From the NCBI GenBank assembly GCA_025453855.1, contig JALOPO010000331.1:1-5588 (forward strand): 5,588 bases of DNA. Direction: 5' to 3'. Position 1 is the first letter of the stretch. Each line of letters starts with the position of its first letter. Of the stretch, positions 1-5,399 are shown piece after piece. The stretch is from Gemmatimonadaceae bacterium. GTDB lineage: Bacteria > Gemmatimonadota > Gemmatimonadetes > Gemmatimonadales > Gemmatimonadaceae. The notes below the pieces were generated by a model. The model was not told the origin of the DNA. It did no database searches and saw only the letters and a program-made list of their open reading frames with translations. A program made the position numbers and the translations under genes.

Positions 1-90
1 CGCGGCTACCGCGACCGGGCGGCGTTCAAGATGGCGATCTACTTCCACTGTGGTGGGCTCGACTTGGACCCCCAGCCAGGTCAGCTGTGA
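1..90 (+). CDS. C-terminal end of a probable transposase (partial, 5' end outside window)
   Basis: The frame is open from the first base and ends at TGA 88-90, giving 29 residues. The tail has a GYR-x-R-x-x-F pattern followed by AIYFHCGGLDLDP. This resembles, from memory, the C-terminal tails of some DDE transposases, possibly of the ISL3 (IS204/IS1001/IS1165) group; I cannot confirm it by search. Support comes from what follows: 23 bp after the stop the sequence reads ...GTCTGAAGACCC, whose complement begins GGGTCTTC. That is close to the GGCTCTTC-like start of ISL3-group terminal repeats, as I recall them. A transposase stop a few bases from an element end is the normal arrangement. The rest of the gene, including catalytic residues, lies outside the window, so it cannot be judged intact or broken. 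The alternative is an ordinary gene end of unknown type. Confidence 0.5.
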   Translation, partial: RGYRDRAAFKMAIYFHCGGLDLDPQPGQL

Positions 91-121
91 CCCACTACGG
101 AGTCTGAAGACCCAAAAATCT
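91..121. mobile_element. Candidate right end of an insertion sequence plus 8-bp A/T-rich target site
   Basis: Directly after the transposase-like stop, 91-113 reads as a possible terminal inverted repeat. On the minus strand it starts GGGTCTTCAGACTCCGTAG. It is followed by AAAAATCT at 114-121, an A/T-rich octamer that stands out in this GC-rich DNA. ISL3-group elements make 8-bp target duplications, often in A/T-rich sites, so the boundary would fall at 113/114. The left end and the other copy of the octamer are outside the window, so neither the repeat nor the duplication can be verified here. Confidence 0.35.
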
Positions 122-126
122 GTTGA

Positions 127-151
127 CACCGTGTCCACCGTGCCCACCGTG
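127..151. repeat. Three CACCGTG copies with 9-bp period
   Basis: CACCGTG occurs at 127-133, 136-142 and 145-151, spaced exactly 9 bp apart with two variable bases between copies. It lies between the candidate insertion-sequence end and the 3' end of the phosphoribosyltransferase gene. It could be a short tandem duplication or a remnant of a former coding repeat. I see no protein or hairpin associated with it. Confidence 0.45.
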
Positions 152-182
152 ATGACTGGCTGTTCTGCTGTTCTGCCGCCGC

Positions 183-205
183 GCGCCGTGGCCGTCGCCA
201 GGCGC
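183..205 (-). other. Weak GC-rich stem-loop just past the phosphoribosyltransferase stop
   Basis: On the minus strand an 8-bp stem (GCGCCTGG pairing with CCA and GGCGC around one bulged base) encloses a 6-nt loop, 8 bp downstream of the stop codon. No T-tract follows, so it is at best a poor intrinsic terminator or an RNA 3'-end stabiliser. In DNA this GC-rich such stems also occur by chance. Confidence 0.2.
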
Positions 206-212
206 CGAGCGC

Positions 213-743
213 TCAGCGGCCGAGCACCGTGGCGTACGCGGGATTGAGGACCAGCTCCCCGTTCACGAGCAGCTCGCGGTCCCACGGCAGGACGATCGTG
301 GCCTCGGTGGCCATGGCGACGAAGTCGGGATCGTAGGGGCCGGTGCGGAAGCCGACGGCGGTGCGGACCTCGACGGCGCCGCTGTTGACGATGGCGGCCT
401 TGGCGAGGCGCATCGTGTCGCCGGAGTCGCAGGTCTCGTCGACGAGGAGGACGCGGTGGCCGCGCACGGCGGGCGGCGCCTGGCCGAAGATCTCGGGGGT
501 CTCGCGCACGCCCGCCTCGGGGCGGTAGCGGCGCGAGACGAGCATCGAGTGGAAGGCGCGATCGAGGATCGCGGCGATCGTCGCCCCCGGGATCACGCCG
601 GCAGTGGCGATGCCGACGACGATTTCGGGATCGAAGTCGCGCGCGACCTTCAGCGCGAGCGCGCGCGAGAGTTCACCGAAGAGCGCCCAGTCGACCTCGA
701 GCACTCCCTTGGCGGGATCGACGGGCGAGCGACGCGGAGCCAT
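213..743 (-). CDS. Type I phosphoribosyltransferase, Gpt/COG2236-like
   Basis: The protein has 176 aa. Residues 98-110 (VLLVDETCDSGDT) form the PRPP-binding motif of type I phosphoribosyltransferases: hydrophobic strand, acidic pair D102-E103, then D106-S-G-D-T110. The sequence around 41-60 (IVVGIATAGVIPG) sits where xanthine-guanine phosphoribosyltransferases have their pyrophosphate loop (SRGGLVPG in E. coli Gpt). The LPWDRE at 152-157 matches the conserved PWD/PWE near the end of that group. The likely reaction is transfer of ribose-5-phosphate from PRPP to a purine base in cytosolic salvage; the exact base cannot be read from sequence. One oddity is that the Arg-Gly usually seen in the pyrophosphate loop is Thr-Ala (residues 47-48). 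The start is supported by GAGGTG (748-753 on the complement) 4 nt before ATG. At 176 aa it is slightly longer than Gpt (152 aa). It is divergent from the TPR-ParA operon and probably unrelated to it. A COG2236 predicted phosphoribosyltransferase of unknown substrate is the main alternative. Confidence 0.87.
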   Translation of the reverse strand: MAPRRSPVDPAKGVLEVDWALFGELSRALALKVARDFDPEIVVGIATAGVIPGATIAAILDRAFHSMLVSRRYRPEAGVRETPEIFGQAPPAVRGHRVLLVDETCDSGDTMRLAKAAIVNSGAVEVRTAVGFRTGPYDPDFVAMATEATIVLPWDRELLVNGELVLNPAYATVLGR

Positions 744-967
744 GGGACACCTCGAGCGGCGGGCGGTGGGCGAAGCGGGCGACGGCGGTGGGGACGGCGC
801 GGGGCTCGCGGGCCCGTGTGCCCATGCTATGCACCCGGGCCCATGCCCGCGAGTACAGGGTCCCGGCGCATTGCTCGCGTCGCGCCTTCGTTACTACCTT
901 GTCCTGAATCACGAGCGAGCGCCGCCATGCGCCCGTATCGCGCCCACCCGAAGCCGTCCGAGGCCTC
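744..967. other. Divergent intergenic region with likely promoters for both directions
   Basis: These 224 bp separate the starts of the phosphoribosyltransferase (leftward) and TPR (rightward) genes. The part nearest the former is extremely GC-rich. The least GC-rich stretch is around 888-910, the likeliest place for promoter melting. I see no convincing leftward hexamers, no RNA gene and no coding frame with a plausible product. Confidence 0.5.
871..900 (+). promoter_or_regulatory. Possible sigma-70-type promoter for the TPR-ParA operon
   Basis: TTGCTC at 871-876 and TACCTT at 895-900 are separated by 18 bp, a workable -35/-10 layout about 60 bp before the TPR gene start. Both hexamers match the consensus only partly. 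The call rests mainly on location in the locally A/T-richest part of the gap. Confidence 0.25.
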
Positions 968-1582
968 ATGTCCCTGCTGCGCCGTGTCTCCGAAGGCGTG
1001 TCCCGCCTGCTCGGTGGCCAGCCCACCGCGCGCGACATGATCGAGAAGCGGCCCAACTACCTGGCCGAGGGGATCGGGCTGGAGAAGCAGGGCGACCTGG
1101 ATGCGGCGCTCACCAGCTACCGCCTTGCGCTGCGCTACGCGCCCGAGGATGCGCGCGTGCTGCTGAACATGGCGATCGCGCTCACCAAGGCGAACCGCGT
1201 GGAGGAGGCGATCCGCAGCTACCGCAAGGCGCTCGAGGTCGAGCCGCGCCTCGACGGGGCGCACTACGGGCTCGCCTACCTGCTGCTCAAGCGCGGCGAC
1301 ACGATCGGGGCCGAGCAGCACCTCGTGCAGTTCCTCGGCATCGTCGGCGCCACCGATGGCGAGAGCAAGTGGGCCACGCATGCGCGCGGGACGCTCGCAT
1401 TGCTGCGCGGCGAGACGCTGGCCGCGGTCGGCGACGAGGAGGTGCCGTCGGACGCGCCGGTGCGCGAGGCGACGGTGCACCCGATGCCGCTGGCCGATGC
1501 GCCGGCACCTGTCGACACGCCGCTGCGCGCCACCGGCACGCACGGACGCCCCGCCGGCCGCGACCTGACCGCCGGCGCATGA
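968..1582 (+). CDS. TPR-repeat protein, partner gene of the ParA ATPase
   Basis: The protein has 204 aa with no signal peptide or membrane segment, so it is probably cytoplasmic. Three tetratricopeptide repeats can be read at about residues 29-62, 63-96 and 97-130. They have the usual helix-turn-helix spacing and consensus positions (for example GDLDAALTSYRLAL at 42-55 and RVEEAIRSYRKALEVEP at 77-93). TPRs are protein-protein interaction scaffolds, so the partner rather than a reaction is the point. Residues 1-17 (MSLLRRVSEGVSRLLGG) look like an amphipathic, basic helix. Residues from about 150 on are rich in Ala, Pro and acidic residues and probably disordered. The start is supported by GAGG at 960-963, 4 nt before ATG. 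The stop overlaps the ParA start in an ATGA (1579-1582), which predicts translational coupling and a shared function. The fold is clear; the biological role is unknown. Confidence 0.88.
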   Translation: MSLLRRVSEGVSRLLGGQPTARDMIEKRPNYLAEGIGLEKQGDLDAALTSYRLALRYAPEDARVLLNMAIALTKANRVEEAIRSYRKALEVEPRLDGAHYGLAYLLLKRGDTIGAEQHLVQFLGIVGATDGESKWATHARGTLALLRGETLAAVGDEEVPSDAPVREATVHPMPLADAPAPVDTPLRATGTHGRPAGRDLTAGA

Positions 1583-2391
1583 CCGCACGCGCGCCGCTCG
1601 GCCGCGTGCTCGCGGTCGTGAGCCAGAAGGGCGGCGTCGGCAAGACCACCACCGCGGTGAACCTCGCCGCCGCCTTCGCACGGCGAGGCCTCAAGACGCT
1701 CATCATCGACACCGACCCGCAGGGGGCGGTGCGCTACGGCGTGGGGCTGCGCCGCGGCCATGCGACGGCGGGCTTCGCCGACTGGCTGCGGGGCGGCGTG
1801 CCGCTGCGCGAGGTGATCCTCCCCACGCAGCTCCCGTGGCTGCGCGCGCTGCTCGTGGGGAGCGTGAGCGACGAGGCGAGCCACGACGACTACGTGCAGC
1901 GCGCCATGGACCCGCGGCACCTCGGTGAGCTGGTGCAGGTGGCGCGCGAACGCTGCCAGGTGGTGATTCTCGACACGCCGCCGGGCCTCGGCGGGATCGT
2001 GCGCACCGCGCTCGCGGTGAGCCAGCACGCGATCGTCCCGCTGCAGTGCGAGCCGCTCGCGCTGCAGACGACGCCGCAGATCCTGCGCGGCATCCAGGAG
2101 GTGGCGGCGGTCAACGACGACCTCGCGCTCCTCGCGCTCGAGGGGATCCTGCTCACCATGTACCAAGCCGGCAATCCGGCGTGCGAGCGCACGGTGGGCT
2201 ACGTGCGGCAGCACATGCCGGCCAACCTGGTGCTCGACACGATCATCCCGCGCACCACCGCGGCGCCGCGCACCACCGCGGCGGCCGAGGCGTTCGCGGC
2301 CGGGCTGCCGGTGGTGATGCGCGACCCGGGCGACGCGGCCGCGCAGGCCTACGTGAACCTCGCCATGACGCTCGCGGAGCGCTTCGCGTGA
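1579..2391 (+). CDS. Orphan ParA/Soj-family P-loop ATPase
   Basis: The protein has 270 aa, typical of chromosomal ParA/Soj. The deviant Walker A KGGVGKTT is at 17-24 with signature lysine K17 and catalytic-site K22. The next motif, LIIDTDPQG, is at 41-49 (D44, D46). Walker B, VVILDTPPG, is at 128-136 (D132). The VPLQCEPLAL strand at 153-162 is also family-typical. Such ATPases cycle between ATP-bound dimers on a surface (nucleoid or membrane) and free monomers, and position plasmids, chromosomes or protein cargo. No ParB is seen; the coupled upstream gene is a TPR protein. Two points are odd. The position of Soj R189 (TMLDAR in Bacillus) is G198 here (TMYQAG), and the conserved IPRNVRLSEA segment is IPRTTAAPRTTAAAEA because of an exact 18-bp duplication. 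Soj R189 and R218 are the known non-specific DNA-binding arginines. The start is the ATG inside the ATGA overlap. The frame is open further upstream but there it overlaps the TPR gene. Confidence 0.93.
   Translation: MTARAPLGRVLAVVSQKGGVGKTTTAVNLAAAFARRGLKTLIIDTDPQGAVRYGVGLRRGHATAGFADWLRGGVPLREVILPTQLPWLRALLVGSVSDEASHDDYVQRAMDPRHLGELVQVARERCQVVILDTPPGLGGIVRTALAVSQHAIVPLQCEPLALQTTPQILRGIQEVAAVNDDLALLALEGILLTMYQAGNPACERTVGYVRQHMPANLVLDTIIPRTTAAPRTTAAAEAFAAGLPVVMRDPGDAAAQAYVNLAMTLAERFA
2248..2283 (+). repeat. Perfect 18-bp tandem duplication inside the ParA gene
   Basis: Two identical 18-bp units, 2248-2265 and 2266-2283, each begin CCGCGCACC and encode PRTTAA. They duplicate residues 224-229 as 230-235. 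The copies are identical at every third position too, which points to a recent slippage event or to strong conservation at DNA level. Confidence 0.9.
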
Positions 2392-2424
2392 GCGCGTCGT
2401 GCGCGTGAGCGGGTCGGGGCGCTG

Positions 2425-3195
2425 ATGCGGGGGCGCGCGCTGACGATGGCGGCGCTGGCCGGGGCCGTGCTCCTCGCGTGCACCGAGGTGAGCACCGATC
2501 CGCAGCAGATCGTGTCGATTGCCATCGACTCGCTCCCGGCCACGGCGCTGGTGGTGGGCGACACGCTGCGTGGCGCCACGCTGCAGCCGACGGCGGTGCG
2601 CGTGCGCGTCTTCAACGGCGCCGGCGACACGATTCCCGACGCGCCGATCACCGCGCTGCTCGCCGACAGCATCGCGCAGCGGGCGCTGTCGATCACGCCG
2701 GCGCGGCTGGTGATCGCGCGCGACACCGCAGCGAGCGCACGCGTCGCGTTCCGCGCCGGGCCGGTGCAGACCGGCTTCGTGACCTTCACCGCGGTGCGCG
2801 GCGTGCCGCGCCTGGCCGCGGTCGGCACGACGCGCGATTCGATCTTCTACGACGCCGGCGACACCACGCTGCGCGGCGCGGCGGTGCGCGCCGGCGTGCG
2901 GCTCCCGGCGGCCGGCGACACCACGGTGCCGGTCGGCGGCTTCCGCGTCCTCTTCACGGTCGTGCGCACGCCGCCGCAACTCGACTCGGCGGTGCTCGTG
3001 GGCGCCACGGGGCGGCGCGTCACGGGCACGATCGCCGATGGCGGTGGCCTGGCCGTGGTGCGGCTGCGCGCCTTCGCCCGACAGGGGGCGACAGGGCGCG
3101 ACAGTGTGGTCGTGCAGGCGCGGCTGGTCGCGCTCGGCGCCGACGTGCCGGGAAGTCCGCTCACCCTCAGCGTCCCGGTGCGCGCGATCCCCTGA
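2425..3195 (+). CDS. Lipoprotein with two probable Ig-like (Big-type) domains
   Basis: The protein has 256 aa. It begins with a short lipoprotein signal: basic n-region (R2, R4), hydrophobic stretch 8-18 and lipobox VLLAC at 15-19, with C19 the predicted lipidated residue. The mature protein therefore sits on the outer face of a membrane. The rest is Val/Thr/Ala-rich with alternating beta-strand patterns and no cysteines. Two similar halves are visible (about 30-127 and 138-254): GDTLRGA at 45-51 and GDTTLRGA at 145-152 occupy similar positions, and GDT recurs at 67-69 and 164-166. The segment SIAIDSLPATALVVGDTL resembles the first strands of bacterial Ig-like domains. I recognise the fold style but no named family. 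The chosen start gives a proper signal peptide; the ATG at residue 8 would remove the basic residues. The Shine-Dalgarno sequence is weak. The gene starts 33 bp after the ParA stop and is probably co-transcribed. Confidence 0.8.
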   Translation: MRGRALTMAALAGAVLLACTEVSTDPQQIVSIAIDSLPATALVVGDTLRGATLQPTAVRVRVFNGAGDTIPDAPITALLADSIAQRALSITPARLVIARDTAASARVAFRAGPVQTGFVTFTAVRGVPRLAAVGTTRDSIFYDAGDTTLRGAAVRAGVRLPAAGDTTVPVGGFRVLFTVVRTPPQLDSAVLVGATGRRVTGTIADGGGLAVVRLRAFARQGATGRDSVVVQARLVALGADVPGSPLTLSVPVRAIP

Positions 3196-3322
3196 ACCGG
3201 AACGCGGTGCGCGGGTCACATGGAGGGCGTCCCCCTCCCGACGCGCCCGGTCCGCGCACTATCCTCGGGGGCGCCGCCGTCGGCGCTCCCTCGCGTTCCA
3301 TCCACCCGGCCATGGAGGCAGC
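3196..3322 (+). other. Leader region of the acyl-CoA synthetase with GC-rich hairpin
   Basis: The 127-bp gap contains a hairpin at 3267-3290: 10-bp stem (GGGGGCGCCG with CGGCGCTCCC, one G-U pair) and a 4-nt loop. No T-run follows it. TATCCT at 3260-3265 resembles a -10 box, but no good -35 is visible at the right distance. The hairpin could therefore be a weak terminator for the upstream operon or part of the 5' leader of the next gene. GGAGG at 3314-3318 is the ribosome binding site for the start at 3323. Confidence 0.4.
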
Positions 3323-5197
3323 ATGGCGGTTTCCACCGCGCCCCGCAGCACCGTCGAGACGCGTGGCCTCGCGCACGGCAGCGGCGGGCCGCGTCCCGTG
3401 CCCGGCACGCTCACGCAGCTCTTCTTCGACGCCATCGCGCGCCACGACAAGCCCAATGCGCTCGGCTGGAAGAGCGACGGGCGCTGGCACTCGATGTCGC
3501 ATCGCGACCTGGTGCCGATGGTGCGGCGCGCCGCGCTCGGTCTGCAGGCGATCGGCGGGCGCGCGGGTGATCGCGTGGCGATCCTGTCGGAGAACCGGTG
3601 GGAGTGGTTCGTGGCCGACTTCGGCTGCCTGACGAGCGCGATGGCCGACGTGCCGATCTATCCCACGCTCCCGGCCGAGCAGATGGTGCACATCCTCAAC
3701 GACAGCGGCGCGAGCGTCGTCTTCGTGAGCGATGCGGTGCAGGCGGCGAAGATCGCGCAGATCCGCCCCGACTGTCCGGGCGTGCGGACGGTGGTGAGCT
3801 TCGCCGATCCGGCACCGGCCGGCGTGGACCTCACGCTCGCGCAGCTGCTCGCGCAGGGCGCCATGCTCGACACGCCGGATCGCGCCGCCGCGTGGGAAGC
3901 GACGGCGCGCGCGGTGCAGCCCGACGACTTGGCGACGCTCATCTACACCTCGGGGACGACCGGGCTCCCCAAGGGGGTGATGCTCAGCCACGACAACATC
4001 TTCAGCAACGTCGCGGCATCGCTGCCGATCCTCGGCGCGCGCGGCGACGACACGTGCCTCAGCTTCCTCCCGCTCAGCCACATCTTCGAGCGGATGGCGG
4101 GGCACTACATGATGTTCGCGGCCGGCGTGAGCATCTGCTACGCGGAGAGCATCGACGCGGTGCCGGCCAACCTGCTCGAGGTGCGGCCGACGCTCCTCTG
4201 TTCGGTGCCGCGCATCTACGAGAAGATGTACGCGCGCATCATGGAGAACGGTGCCGCGGCCACGGGGCTCAAGCGCGCGATCTTCTTCTGGGCGATCGGC
4301 GTGGCCGACACGGTGGCGGGCGAGAAGCTGGCGGGTCGCACGCCGGGCGGGCTGCTCGGGCTCCAGTACGCGCTCGCCGACCGGCTGGTGTTCAGCAAGG
4401 TGCGCGAGCGCACCGGCGGGCGCCTGCGCATGGCGGTCAGCGGCGGCGCGCCGCTCTCGCCGGCGATCAACAAGTTCTTCATCGCCATCGGGCTCAACGT
4501 CTGCGAGGGGTACGGGCTCACCGAGACGTCGCCGGTGATCGCGGTCAACCGCCCGCACGCAATCCGCATCGGCACCGTGGGGCAGCTCATCGGCGGCGTG
4601 GAGGTGCTGATCGCCGAGGACGGCGAGATCCTCACCCGCGGGCCGCACGTGATGCACGGGTACTACCACAACGAGGCGGCCACGCGCGAGGCGATCACCC
4701 CCGACGGCTGGTTCCACACGGGGGACATCGGCGAGCTCTCGCCCGACGGCTTCCTGAAGATCACCGACCGCAAGAAGGACATCATCGTCACCGCCGGCGG
4801 CAAGAACCTGGCGCCGCAGCCGATCGAGAATGCGGTCAAGACGAACAAGTACGTCACGCAGGCGGTGATGATCGGCGACAAGCGCAAGTTCCCGATCATG
4901 CTCATCGTGCCGAACTGGGACAACGTCGCCAAGTGGTGCGGCTACAAGGGGATCCCGACCGACAACCGGACCGCGCTCCTGACGCACCCGCTGGTGCTGG
5001 CGAAGATGCAGAAGGAGGTCGGGAAGAGCTTCACCGGCCTGGCGAGCTACGAGACGCCAAAGAAGATCGGGCTGCTGGAGCACGAGTTCACGATCGAGCG
5101 TGGCGAGCTCACGCCCAAGCTCTCGGTGAAGCGGCGCGTCGTGGACAAGCTCTACGCCGACGTGATCGACCGACTGTACGCGGAAGAGGCGGGCTGA
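3323..5197 (+). CDS. Long-chain fatty-acid-CoA ligase (FadD15/LACS type)
   Basis: The protein has 624 aa, the normal size for bacterial and eukaryote-like LACS enzymes (about 600-660). It activates fatty acids in two steps (acyl-AMP, then acyl-CoA) for lipid synthesis or degradation. The ATP-binding P-loop YTSGTTGLPKG is at 208-218. GYGLTETSP at 396-404 holds the adenine/Mg motif with E401. WFHTGD at 463-468 supplies the ribose-binding D468. ITDRKKDIIVTAGGKNLAP at 480-498 holds R483 and the hinge to the C-terminal domain. FLPLSHIFER and the overall pattern match the LACS subgroup rather than short-chain ligases. One oddity is that the A10-type segment reads GELTPKLSVKRR (594-605): the catalytic lysine expected in the usual TPTxKxxR pattern is S601, with lysines at 599 and 603. 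The start is set by GGAGG at 3314-3318, 4 nt before ATG. No membrane segment is evident. A strong terminator follows 27 bp after the stop. Confidence 0.94.
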   Translation: MAVSTAPRSTVETRGLAHGSGGPRPVPGTLTQLFFDAIARHDKPNALGWKSDGRWHSMSHRDLVPMVRRAALGLQAIGGRAGDRVAILSENRWEWFVADFGCLTSAMADVPIYPTLPAEQMVHILNDSGASVVFVSDAVQAAKIAQIRPDCPGVRTVVSFADPAPAGVDLTLAQLLAQGAMLDTPDRAAAWEATARAVQPDDLATLIYTSGTTGLPKGVMLSHDNIFSNVAASLPILGARGDDTCLSFLPLSHIFERMAGHYMMFAAGVSICYAESIDAVPANLLEVRPTLLCSVPRIYEKMYARIMENGAAATGLKRAIFFWAIGVADTVAGEKLAGRTPGGLLGLQYALADRLVFSKVRERTGGRLRMAVSGGAPLSPAINKFFIAIGLNVCEGYGLTETSPVIAVNRPHAIRIGTVGQLIGGVEVLIAEDGEILTRGPHVMHGYYHNEAATREAITPDGWFHTGDIGELSPDGFLKITDRKKDIIVTAGGKNLAPQPIENAVKTNKYVTQAVMIGDKRKFPIMLIVPNWDNVAKWCGYKGIPTDNRTALLTHPLVLAKMQKEVGKSFTGLASYETPKKIGLLEHEFTIERGELTPKLSVKRRVVDKLYADVIDRLYAEEAG

Positions 5198-5224
5198 GGG
5201 GCAGCCGGTAGTGCGGGCGATGTG

Positions 5225-5262
5225 AAGGGACGCGCATGGGAGGATTCGTGCGCGTCCCTTTT
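5225..5262 (+). terminator. Intrinsic terminator of the acyl-CoA synthetase gene
   Basis: A perfect 12-bp stem (5225-5236 AAGGGACGCGCA with 5249-5260 TGCGCGTCCCTT) encloses a 12-nt loop and runs into TTTTC. It begins 27 bp after the stop codon. This is a classical rho-independent terminator, and it forms the outer part of the left arm of the 208-bp palindrome. Confidence 0.85.
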
Positions 5263-5289
5263 CGTGTGAACTGCTGGGCGCTGCGCGCC

Positions 5290-5321
5290 GAGTTCCGGAG
5301 TTTGGGAGTTCGGGAGTACTG
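5290..5321. repeat. Four tandem 8-bp GAGTT-type units in the left palindrome arm
   Basis: Octamers starting with GAG lie end to end at 5290-5297 (GAGTTCCG), 5298-5305 (GAGTTTGG), 5306-5313 (GAGTTCGG) and 5314-5321 (GAGTACTG). The right arm carries the same iteration on the complementary strand between about 5341 and 5372, with its own variants. The consensus is roughly GAGTTNNG. Confidence 0.7.
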
Positions 5322-5399
5322 CCGGACGTGCCAGCACCGGGAGTTCTCCAGAACTCCCCAACTCCGGAACTCGGCGCGCAGCGCCCAGCAGTTCACATG

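Noticed and set aside
604..1578. Upstream extension of the ParA frame (595-aa version)
   Set aside because: The extension is an Arg/Pro/Ala-rich shadow overlapping the whole TPR gene. ParA homologues begin close to the P-loop, and the ATGA overlap gives a natural start.
2389..2424. ParA and lipoprotein share a frame separated by one TGA, so possibly one read-through or split gene
   Set aside because: ParA ends where the family normally ends, and the downstream gene has its own start with a proper lipoprotein signal.
1276..3219. 647-aa minus-strand open frame opposite the TPR, ParA and lipoprotein genes
   Set aside because: Its translation is dominated by Arg/His/Ala/Gly runs typical of the complement of GC-rich genes. 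It has no motif or ribosome binding site, and the plus strand holds clear families.
2478..3632. 384-aa plus-strand frame spanning the lipoprotein and the start of the synthetase
   Set aside because: It runs across two genes in another frame with low-complexity Arg/Ala composition.
3167..5083. 638-aa minus-strand open frame opposite the acyl-CoA synthetase
   Set aside because: It is an antisense shadow of a gene with unmistakable adenylation motifs; the composition is Arg/His/Asp-biased without recognisable domains.
3598..5211. 537-aa plus-strand frame within the acyl-CoA synthetase gene
   Set aside because: It is a +2-type shadow with Arg/Gly/His-rich composition and no domain.
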